This document shows positions 1-5,869 of a stretch of 10,322 bases of DNA, piece after piece. The number at the start of each line of letters is the position of its first letter. Position 1 is the stretch's first letter. The stretch covers positions 1 through 10,322 of the forward strand of contig JALOPK010000090.1 in the NCBI GenBank assembly GCA_025453925.1, given 5' to 3'. Below the pieces are notes generated by a model. That model was not told the DNA's origin. It did not search any database and saw only the letters and a list, made by a program, of their open reading frames with translations. A program made the translations under genes and the position numbers. The stretch comes from Candidatus Eiseniibacteriota bacterium. Its GTDB lineage: Bacteria > JAFGKV01.

Positions 1-441
1 AACCAGCAGGTGCGGTGGGAGAATCTCGCCCGCGCCCTCGGAGTGCCCGAGCTCATCGAAGATCCGCGGTTCAAGGAGCGGGACACCCGCAAGGCCAACC
101 GGAAACTGCTCACGCCGCTTCTTGAAGAGAGGCTCTCCCTGCAACCGACGGCACACTGGGTCGACGTGCTGAACAAGGTCGATGTCCCGACCGGCGCGGT
201 GATCGGGCTGGAGGAAGCACTCACCCAGGAACAGATCTCCCACCGCCAGACGCTGCAGAGCCTCAGGGTTGAGGGCATCGGCGATCTCCCCTTCTTCTCG
301 CTCTCGGCCAAGTTCTCCAAGACTCCCGGGCGGCTCGAGACGGCGCCCCCTCGGCTCTCCCAGCACACTGCCGAAGTGCTGCGGTCTTTGGGCTACACCG
401 ACGAGGACGTGGCGGCGTTGAAGCAGAAAGCGGTGATCTGA
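1..441 (+). CDS. CaiB/BaiF family (class III) CoA-transferase, C-terminal part
   Basis: The frame is open from the first base (NQQVRWENLARAL...) to a TGA at 439-441, so this is the last 146 residues of a gene that begins outside the window. The pattern W-x-x-L-x-x-x-L-G, then a DPRF motif (about residues 21-24), then R-x-x-N-R-x-x-L, then a W-x-x-x-L-x-x-x-x-VPTGAV stretch (about residues 53-66) is the typical C-terminal signature of class III CoA-transferases (CaiB, formyl-CoA transferase, 2-methylacyl-CoA racemase). These cytoplasmic enzymes move CoA between carboxylic acids. The catalytic aspartate lies in the missing N-terminal half, so the substrate cannot be judged. The GTG at position 10 is internal to the family alignment and is not a likely start. 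A hairpin follows 15 bases after the stop. Confidence 0.9.
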   Translation, partial: NQQVRWENLARALGVPELIEDPRFKERDTRKANRKLLTPLLEERLSLQPTAHWVDVLNKVDVPTGAVIGLEEALTQEQISHRQTLQSLRVEGIGDLPFFSLSAKFSKTPGRLETAPPRLSQHTAEVLRSLGYTDEDVAALKQKAVI

Positions 442-455
442 AGAGCCGGCGACCG

Positions 456-470
456 ACCCGACCCTCGGGT
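456..470 (+). terminator. Hairpin after the CoA-transferase gene, possible terminator
   Basis: ACCCGA (456-461) pairs with TCGGGT (465-470) around a CCC loop. A second copy of TCGGGT at 473-478 could pair with the same left arm. It starts 15 bases after the stop codon, where a terminator is expected. No U-tract follows, so intrinsic termination would be weak. It may instead stabilise the mRNA 3' end. Confidence 0.35.
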
Positions 471-568
471 GCTCGGGTGGACCTGGTGTGCGGAGGTCCC
501 TGAGGCAGTGCTGTGACCGGAGGGGACCATGAACGGTCGATCCAGGATCCGGCTGCCGGTCGCCCGGG

Positions 569-600
569 TTGACAACAGAAGCCTCCTGCATTTCGATAGT
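569..600 (+). promoter_or_regulatory. Weak sigma-70-like promoter candidate for the EF-G gene
   Basis: TTGACA at 569-574 is a perfect -35 hexamer in otherwise GC-rich DNA. The region where a -10 should lie (592-600, TTCGATAGT) gives only weak matches: TTCGAT at 17-bp spacing has 3 of 6, and GATAGT has 4 of 6 but at 20-bp spacing. The placement is plausible but unproven. Confidence 0.25.
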
Positions 601-879
601 GGCCCGATCGGGTTACGTGCGCGTTTCGCTTCCGCTCGTGGGGGGGCAGGTCGCTGACAGGCCAGTAGTGGGATGATTTCCGCATCTCGGCGCCCTGCTG
701 GAGCTTTGATGGGCAGGGCCGGTGAACGGGTGGCACGATCTCAGGGCTCTCGGGCGTGGGCTCGCGCCCGCGTGTGAACCGACGACCCATTGCAGACAAC
801 AGACCGATACCAGACTGACTCACTTCCGCGTTTCCAGGCTCACCTGGGCATGGACGGGTGGGCGTACACGGAGGGCTGA

Positions 880-2967
880 ATGCCCAGAAGCATCGACATC
901 AGCAGGGTCCGCAACATCGGCATCATGGCCCATGTCGATGCAGGCAAGACCACCGTCACTGAACGGATTCTGTTCTTCACGGGCAAACGTCACCGGATCG
1001 GGGAAGTCGACGACGGCGACGCCACCATGGACTGGATGGTCCAGGAGCGGGAGCGCGGGATCACCATAACCTCCGCCACGACTTCAACATATTGGCGTGA
1101 TCACAAGATCAATGTCATCGACACGCCGGGGCATGTCGATTTCACGGCTGAGGTCGAGCGTTCTCTCCGGGTGTTGGATGGCGCCGTCGCGGTGTTCTGC
1201 GCGGTGAGCGGCGTGCAGCCGCAGTCCGAGACAGTGTGGCGACAGGCGGCCAAGTATGGCGTACCCCGACTGGCGTTCATCAACAAGATGGACCGTGTGG
1301 GCGCGAGCTTCTGGAACGTGGTGAGGGAGATCCGGAAGGAGTTGGGCGCCAACGCCGTCCCCATAGTGATTCCCATCGGAGAGGAATCGGTGTTCCGCGG
1401 TGTCGTCGACCTGGTCACCATGTCCGCGATCTTCTATGATGAGACGCCTGAAGGCATGCTCCTGCGGTACGCACCGATACCCGATTCCCATCTTGCCCAG
1501 GCTCGCCGAGCGGAGAGTGAACTCATCGAGCGCGTCAGCGAACAGGATGAAGCGCTGCTGGAGAAGTACGTCAGCGGGACCAGACCCGAGGCCATTGAGG
1601 TGGCTCGGGCGTTGCGTACGGCCACCATCAGGGGGGATATCGTTCCCGTCCTGTGCGGGGCGGCGGGGCACAACAAGGGAATCAGGCGGCTGCTGGATGC
1701 GGTGATCGACTTCCTCCCTTCCCCTGCGGATCTACCCCCGATCAGGGGTGTTGGTCCGAACGGTGCGGAGGCCGTGCGGCATTGCACCGATGAGGCGCCG
1801 CTGTCCGCTCTGGCGTTCAAGGTCCAGGCAGACAAGCACCTCCGGAGGCTCACCTATGTCCGCGTGTACTCGGGAGTTCTCAAGGCCGGGGAGTATGCTC
1901 AGAACTCAACGCGGAACAAACGGCAACGGATTGGCCGGCTGTTCGAGATGCACGCCAACAGCAGGGAGACAATCGACGAACTCCACGCCGGAGACGTGGG
2001 CGCGGTCGCCGGCATCGCCGAGACCTTCACGGGCGACACGCTGTGCAGTGAGTCCCACCCCGTGGTTCTGGAGGCGATCAAGTTTCCCGCGCCGGTCATG
2101 AGCATCGCCGTCGCCCCTGAGAACAGGGTCGATGCCGACCGGCTCACCGACAGCCTCATCCGTCTGACTGATGAAGACCCGACATTCACCTCCAGGGTGA
2201 ACACCGAAACCGCTCAGGTGGTCATCTCCGGGATGGGAGAACTCCATCTGGAGATCATCGTTGACCGGCTGCGACGCGAGTTCGGCGTCGGGGTCTCGGT
2301 CGGCCCCCCCCGGGTCGCATACCGGGAAACGTTGATCGGCACCGTGGTGCACGAGCATCGTCACGTAAAGCAAACGGGCGGGCGTGGTCAGTATGCTCAT
2401 ATGATCATTCGGGTCGAACCGGGAATCCCCGGCTCAGGGCTGCAGTTCGAAAACGAAGTCGTCGGAGGGAGAATACCGAGGGAGTACATCCCCTCCATCG
2501 AACGCGGGGTGAACGACGTCATTGCGGAGGGGCCTTATGCAGGATTCCCAATGGTGGCGGTCAAAGTCACCGTCCTCGATGGCTCTGCCCACGAAGTCGA
2601 TTCCTCGGACTTCGCCTTCCGCACATGCGGATCGGTGGGGTTTCGAGACGCGTGCAGACGCGCGGGCCTTGAGCTCCTGGAACCGGTGATGGCGATTGAG
2701 GTGATCGCCCCCGAGGAACATACCGGTGCAGTCACGACCAGTTTCTACGCCAAGCGCGGCAAAGTGGTCCACATGGAGAAGATCGGCGAGTCGCTGGTGC
2801 TTCAGGCCAGGGCGCCCCTGGCGGAGATGTTCGGCTACTCATCGGAACTGCGCAATATGACCAGCGGCCGAGGCGTATTCACCATGCAGTTTGATGCGTA
2901 CGAGACCGTGCCGCTCGCGCTTGCGGAGAAGATCATCAAAGCACAGCGCGAAAGGAGAGACCGGTAG
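880..2967 (+). CDS. fusA: Translation elongation factor G, stand-alone and divergent copy
   Basis: This is a complete 695-residue EF-G, the usual length. EF-G is the cytoplasmic GTPase that drives tRNA-mRNA translocation and, with RRF, ribosome recycling. GTPase motifs are intact: AHVDAGKTT (17-25), the switch I segment ending RGITIT (59-64), DTPGH (81-85) and NKMD (135-138). Domain II starts near residue 305, III near 398, IV near 480 and V near 598. Domain IV keeps GGRGQYAH (500-507) and the tip sequence HEVDSSD (571-577), with the histidine important for translocation. The conserved domain V segment G-D-V-I-G-D-L-N-S-R-R-G is here GAVTTSFYAKRG (616-627), which is unusual. The start is set by GGAGGG at 870-875. 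No rpsL, rpsG or tuf is adjacent, so this may be a second EF-G rather than the housekeeping one. The EF-G family call is firm; the gene symbol for a paralogue is less so. Confidence 0.93.
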   Translation: MPRSIDISRVRNIGIMAHVDAGKTTVTERILFFTGKRHRIGEVDDGDATMDWMVQERERGITITSATTSTYWRDHKINVIDTPGHVDFTAEVERSLRVLDGAVAVFCAVSGVQPQSETVWRQAAKYGVPRLAFINKMDRVGASFWNVVREIRKELGANAVPIVIPIGEESVFRGVVDLVTMSAIFYDETPEGMLLRYAPIPDSHLAQARRAESELIERVSEQDEALLEKYVSGTRPEAIEVARALRTATIRGDIVPVLCGAAGHNKGIRRLLDAVIDFLPSPADLPPIRGVGPNGAEAVRHCTDEAPLSALAFKVQADKHLRRLTYVRVYSGVLKAGEYAQNSTRNKRQRIGRLFEMHANSRETIDELHAGDVGAVAGIAETFTGDTLCSESHPVVLEAIKFPAPVMSIAVAPENRVDADRLTDSLIRLTDEDPTFTSRVNTETAQVVISGMGELHLEIIVDRLRREFGVGVSVGPPRVAYRETLIGTVVHEHRHVKQTGGRGQYAHMIIRVEPGIPGSGLQFENEVVGGRIPREYIPSIERGVNDVIAEGPYAGFPMVAVKVTVLDGSAHEVDSSDFAFRTCGSVGFRDACRRAGLELLEPVMAIEVIAPEEHTGAVTTSFYAKRGKVVHMEKIGESLVLQARAPLAEMFGYSSELRNMTSGRGVFTMQFDAYETVPLALAEKIIKAQRERRDR

Positions 2968-3061
2968 GCTTTCGCGGCGCGTGACCGCCGCTCCCTCGGC
3001 TGTGTTCAACTCCCTCATTGGGGGATCAGAGGCGACGTGCAAATGCCCCTGCGGGCGGCAT

Positions 3062-3096
3062 GAGCGGCATGGAGGCGGCTTCGCCTCCGAGCGCTC
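3062..3096 (+). terminator. Stem-loop downstream of the EF-G gene, possible terminator
   Basis: GGAGGCG (3071-3077) pairs with CGCCTCC (3082-3088) around a GCTT loop. An outer GAGCG (3062-3066) can pair with CGCTC (3092-3096) across a small internal loop. It lies about 95 bases after the EF-G stop. There is no U-tract, so an intrinsic terminator is possible but not certain. Confidence 0.4.
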
Positions 3097-3142
3097 GCGG
3101 TCCACACGGGGATCCGGACCATGCGACATAGGACTTCTCATG

Positions 3143-3160
3143 CATGGGACATGTCCCATG
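3143..3160. repeat. Perfect 18-bp palindrome
   Basis: CATGGGACATGTCCCATG reads the same on both strands with no central spacer. The left CCATGC (3119-3124) is also an inverted copy of GCATGG (3142-3147), giving a second, overlapping inverted repeat. The symmetry suits a dimeric DNA-binding protein. It sits 176 bases after the EF-G gene and about 425 bases before gntR, so its target gene is not obvious. Confidence 0.6.
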
Positions 3161-3464
3161 GAGGTCATGGGGCCCTGGCCTCAGGGAATGGATCCGTCTC
3201 TCATCGTCCCCCCACTCCTCCGGTGCCCCGACAGAGGACCCGTCCCCATCCTGTTGGACTTCGGGCGTTTGAATGCGATGTGCCCTCAGCAGCGGAACGA
3301 AACGGCGACTCCTGTTCGTCCCCGTGGCAAGGAGCGGACTTCGCACGCCTGGACACGCCGCCGCAGGCGCGCCCGGAAACCATGCACCCGTGCCCGGTGG
3401 AGAATCGCCCCGCCAGGAGGCGACTGAGAGCCGCCTGCCCGGCTCTACGGGCCCGATGTCGCGG

Positions 3465-3508
3465 GCGGGGGCAGGAGCAGGAGATCACCCTTGATCCGCT
3501 TCCCCCGC
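3465..3508. repeat. Nested GC-rich inverted repeat upstream of the gntR promoter
   Basis: GCGGGGG (3465-3471) can pair with CCCCCGC (3502-3508). Inside the loop, GATCA and TGATC form a second five-base stem around CCCT (3483-3496). It lies upstream of the predicted gntR promoter, so it is not in that mRNA. It could end transcripts entering from upstream. Confidence 0.3.
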
Positions 3509-3550
3509 AGTGACGCGGGTCGTTGCGAGGCGAAGGCTCCGACAAGGGTG

Positions 3551-3579
3551 TTGACAACTGTATCATTGTACTATACACT
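3551..3579 (+). promoter_or_regulatory. Promoter of gntR with an operator-like inverted repeat
   Basis: TTGACA at 3551-3556 is a perfect -35. A 17-bp spacer leads to TACACT (3574-3579); TATACA (3572-3577) is an alternative -10 with a 15-bp spacer. This AT-rich patch stands out from its GC-rich surroundings. ACTGTAT (3557-3563) and ATACACT (3573-3579) form an inverted repeat with one mismatch and a 9-bp centre, filling the spacer and the -10. A GntR-type dimer bound here would block RNA polymerase, which suggests autorepression (inference). Transcription should begin at about 3583-3586, at or next to the ATG. Confidence 0.7.
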
Positions 3580-3585
3580 GCGACC

Positions 3586-3975
3586 ATGATCACGATTGAT
3601 CTCGCTGGCCCAACACCAGTCCTCGACCAGCTCGTGGGCACCATACGTGATGCCATCCTGACTGGCGCCGTGGCTCCCGGCCACTCCCTCCCCTCCGCCC
3701 GTCAGCTGGGGGGGGACCTGGGAGTACACTGGAACACGGTGGCGAGAGCATATCGCGAGCTGGCCGACGACGGGTTCGTGTACGTGGTGCGCGGCCGGCG
3801 GGCCGTGGTTCGCCCTCGATCCCATTGGATCGAAACTGGCCGGGGCAAAGCCCGGCTCGATGCGAATTCTCATCTGGCTGAGGCGGTCGCCCGGGCCCGA
3901 GTGGCGGGTCTCAGTGACGATGAGCTGCGAGCGGCGTTGGAAGAGGCGATTCGGACTCCGGAGGAAAGGAGATAG
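3586..3975 (+). CDS. YtrA-type GntR family transcriptional regulator
   Basis: The protein has 129 residues, the short length typical of the YtrA subfamily, in which a winged helix-turn-helix is followed only by a short helical dimerisation tail. The DNA-binding domain spans about residues 8-75: PVLDQLVGTIRDAILTGAV, then LPSARQLGGDLGV, then the recognition helix NTVARAYREL, then DGFVYVVRGRRAVV. The usual G-x-G-T wing is replaced by GRRA. Residues 92-129 are charged and helical. An ATG at 3523 is in frame, but it lies upstream of the promoter, so 3586 is the likely start. It has no SD site, in keeping with a leaderless mRNA. The stop is three bases before the next gene, forming a two-gene operon. 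YtrA regulators usually repress their own operon. The effector is unknown. Confidence 0.88.
   Translation: MITIDLAGPTPVLDQLVGTIRDAILTGAVAPGHSLPSARQLGGDLGVHWNTVARAYRELADDGFVYVVRGRRAVVRPRSHWIETGRGKARLDANSHLAEAVARARVAGLSDDELRAALEEAIRTPEERR
3965..3972 (+). promoter_or_regulatory. Shine-Dalgarno site of the membrane protein gene, inside the end of gntR
   Basis: AAAGGAGA ends immediately before the gntR stop and five bases before the ATG at 3978. The second gene therefore has a strong ribosome site while gntR has none. This implies different translation rates from one mRNA. Confidence 0.75.
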
Positions 3976-3977
3976 CG

Positions 3978-4832
3978 ATGGCTGCGTTCCTTTTGGTCTT
4001 TCCGTTGGTCGCGGTGCTGTCCGTACCGGTGCTGACGTGGCTCATGCTGCGAACCGCGTCCCGCGAAGCCGCGGCGCGGGGCCGTGATCTGGTTGCAGAC
4101 GGCCGCGGGCTCTTCCGTCTCCTGACGGTGGCAGTGCTGATCTGCCTGCTCTTCCTTGTCGTTCGGGTCGCGGCGCCTCGTGATGTGGTTCCAGCAAATG
4201 TCCTGGCATTGCTGGTCGCGCTCGGCGGATTCCACGGGTTGTGGTGGTCCATGGGAATGCGTCTAGTTCGCGCACAGAATGCGGCGCTTCAGGCGGTCCG
4301 GGTACAGGAACCGACCCAGACCCTCCGTACAGCCAGCCTAGACGCGCGACGGGCCAGGGATTACCTCCACCCATCACTCCTCTCCCTCCCCGCCATCATT
4401 GGGATCGCAGGATGCGTCGTCATTTCCTGGCGCGCGGTCACCGCGCCTGTTAGCCCCACCGGCATCGCGATCGCCGGCGTGTTCACGCTCTGTGCACTCG
4501 GAGAACTGATCCTCTATCGGTGGTGGCTGCACGCCGAGGTGCAGGCCCCGCCGCAACTCGCCGGCGGCGATCCCGAGTGGCTTCGGCGGGAATGGGAGTC
4601 GCTGCGCCGCTTCAGGGTTCGGGCGGTGTTCACGTTCCACTGCGCGCTGCCCGCACTGTTCCTGATCTTCGCTGCTCTCTCGCTCGAAACATCCCGAGGG
4701 GCCATCGGAGGGGCCGCAATGGGAATCGCCGGGGGAATCGCCGGTACCGTCGTGGGATTGGCGGGTGGAATCTTCGGCGTGTATGCCGATCTGCGCCGGC
4801 GCAGGATCGAAGTGCGCCGGGCGATACGCTGA
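3978..4832 (+). CDS. Seven-helix membrane protein of unknown function, in operon with gntR
   Basis: I do not recognise this 284-residue protein. Hydrophobic segments lie at about residues 3-24, 46-66, 73-95, 133-153, 161-181, 214-236 and 241-269, indicating an integral inner-membrane protein. The last segment is unusually rich in glycine and alanine in a GxxxG-like pattern (GGAAMGIAGGIAGTVVGLAGG), which favours tight helix packing. Loops at 97-130 and 184-212 are charged and arginine-rich, and the C-terminus ends in DLRRRRIEVRRAIR, probably cytoplasmic. No ABC ATPase, Walker motif or enzyme motif is seen. The start follows AAAGGAGA with ideal spacing. Position three bases after gntR suggests that the regulator controls it. 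YtrA-type regulators are more often paired with ABC transporters, so this partner is unusual. A membrane stress or permease-like role is only a guess. Confidence 0.8.
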   Translation: MAAFLLVFPLVAVLSVPVLTWLMLRTASREAAARGRDLVADGRGLFRLLTVAVLICLLFLVVRVAAPRDVVPANVLALLVALGGFHGLWWSMGMRLVRAQNAALQAVRVQEPTQTLRTASLDARRARDYLHPSLLSLPAIIGIAGCVVISWRAVTAPVSPTGIAIAGVFTLCALGELILYRWWLHAEVQAPPQLAGGDPEWLRREWESLRRFRVRAVFTFHCALPALFLIFAALSLETSRGAIGGAAMGIAGGIAGTVVGLAGGIFGVYADLRRRRIEVRRAIR

Positions 4833-4861
4833 GCGATTCGAACGGGTGCGGCTGCCCCCCG

Positions 4862-4886
4862 GTCCGGCCGCCCCGCCGCGCCGGAC
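4862..4886. terminator. Hairpin between convergent genes, possible two-way terminator
   Basis: GTCCGGC (4862-4868) pairs with GCCGGAC (4880-4886) with an 11-base loop. It sits in the 56-base gap between the plus-strand stop at 4832 and the minus-strand stop at 4889, where a shared terminator is expected. There is no T-run on either side. Confidence 0.45.
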
Positions 4887-4888
4887 GG

Positions 4889-5821
4889 TCACACCCGCGG
4901 CAGGATCTCGATGGTGCGGTCGATGAGCTCCAGGTAGCTGAGGAAATCAGAACAGAACAACACCGTTTCGTGGGTCGGGCTCCGCCGCATCCGTTCCCGA
5001 GTCAACGTGCTAAGCCGGTCGGTGTGCTTCCTGCAATACTCCCGGTCGTACAGCGGCAAGAGGGATGTGACCATCCGCGCCAGTTCCCTGCGCAGCGCAT
5101 CGTGCTCGGCCCCGCGATGCTCGGGCAAGAGCTGCTGGTGGAGAAGCTGGTGCAGAACGATGGGAGTGTGGCGTCCCGGATAGTCCACCCGAGGGAAGCG
5201 CTCCTGGACGGTGCCGAGCCGGGCCAGGGGCCCGTTTTCCTCTCTGCTGGCCTGGAACACAATGAGCCACCGGTCCAGAATGCCCACCACATCGAGTTGG
5301 CAGTCAGCGCCGGCCGGGAGCAAGTCCCGAATGTGCAGCGCGGACGCTCCCTCCAGGGAGAGCAACATGGTGAGGGGTGGCTCCTGGCCGGGCATCCAGA
5401 GTGATCGCGTGGTCTCGAAGAGCTCCAACGCTCTGGTGACTGCCCCCGCGGTCAGAACCCGGTCCACCTCCACCAGAGCAAAGACCGCCTGGGTCGGTAT
5501 GAGCTGTGTACCCCGTGCGGTCGGCAAGCCGGCCCACACCCGGCTGTCGTACACGGTCAGCTTGCACGCGGGGCCGACGAGCCCGTCGCGGTTGAAAACG
5601 TGGCATGGAGCGACCCGCAGCCCCAGCGGAAGCATGGAGGCAAGCAGCCGCGCGAACAGCTCCTCCACGCTGGCTTGCCGTGTTTCAACTTCACGCAAGA
5701 GCTCCGCGACATCTTCCCACACGAGCCGGGCGGCGGCCTCGAGGTGGGTCGACAGATCGCGAGGATCTGCTGCCGATGGCTGTTCCCACGTTTCAGCCGC
5801 GTTCCGCACCAAGTCTCCCAT
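4889..5821 (-). CDS. DUF6602-like protein with degenerate nuclease-type motifs
   Basis: The protein has 310 residues with no signal peptide or membrane segment, so it is probably cytoplasmic. Residues 53-130 follow the layout I associate with DUF6602-type, restriction-endonuclease-like domains: a helix ending LLASMLPLGLRV, a G-x-V turn, a strand ending LTVYD (88-92), then PTQAVFALVEVD (109-120) and a helix. In active PD-(D/E)XK folds the strand carries an aspartate and the next one reads EVK. Here those positions are K87 and VEVD (K replaced by D120), so catalysis is unlikely. Residues 150-195 look like an alpha/beta core (MLLSLEG, VVGILDRWLIVFQA). The C-terminal part (220-308) is helical, with HQLLHQQLLPEH. 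The start is supported by GGAGAAGG (complement of 5827-5834). It follows the upstream gene by 48 bases and is probably its operon partner. The DUF6602 link is by eye; an unrelated fold is possible. Confidence 0.7.
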   Translation of the reverse strand: MGDLVRNAAETWEQPSAADPRDLSTHLEAAARLVWEDVAELLREVETRQASVEELFARLLASMLPLGLRVAPCHVFNRDGLVGPACKLTVYDSRVWAGLPTARGTQLIPTQAVFALVEVDRVLTAGAVTRALELFETTRSLWMPGQEPPLTMLLSLEGASALHIRDLLPAGADCQLDVVGILDRWLIVFQASREENGPLARLGTVQERFPRVDYPGRHTPIVLHQLLHQQLLPEHRGAEHDALRRELARMVTSLLPLYDREYCRKHTDRLSTLTRERMRRSPTHETVLFCSDFLSYLELIDRTIEILPRV

Positions 5822-5869
5822 CGTGGCCTTCTCCGGCCCCCCGGGACCGAGCGTCAGCTTTCGGACAGA

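Larger units (their letters stand above)
442..879. other. 438-bp non-coding gap upstream of the EF-G gene
   Basis: No convincing gene lies here. Open frames crossing it on the minus strand are arginine- and proline-rich, have no family resemblance and run into the neighbouring genes. The gap holds a terminator-like hairpin (456-470), a TTGACA candidate -35 (569-574), a perfect 10-bp palindrome CCCGATCGGG (603-612) and a GC hairpin with CGGGCG at 751-756 pairing with CGCCCG at 765-770. The SD of the EF-G gene, GGAGGG, is at 870-875. If the TTGACA is the promoter, the EF-G mRNA would have a leader of about 270 bases. Confidence 0.6.
2968..3550. other. 583-bp non-coding gap rich in inverted repeats
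   Basis: No gene is supported here. Short open frames on both strands lack SD sites and family features. The gap contains a stem-loop at 3062-3096, a perfect 18-bp palindrome at 3143-3160, a small hairpin CCCTG-GCCT-CAGGG at 3173-3186 and a nested GC hairpin at 3465-3508. I see no tRNA, and nothing else recognisable between 3190 and 3460. Confidence 0.6.

Noticed and set aside
263-823. 186-codon minus-strand open frame over the first intergenic gap
   Set aside because: It overlaps the CoA-transferase end, has no SD or family features, and its composition is typical of an antisense shadow.
2968-3550. A tRNA or other stable RNA in the gap after EF-G
   Set aside because: No cloverleaf, T-loop GTTCRA or CCA-like end was found by eye. 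The hairpins are isolated.
3523-3585. In-frame ATG at 3523 as the gntR start
   Set aside because: It lies upstream of the TTGACA promoter, and the added residues are not part of the winged-helix domain.
4520-5404. 294-codon plus-strand open frame crossing 4832-4889
   Set aside because: It reads through the membrane protein in another frame, then antisense to the DUF6602-like gene, and has low-complexity Arg/Gly/Pro content.
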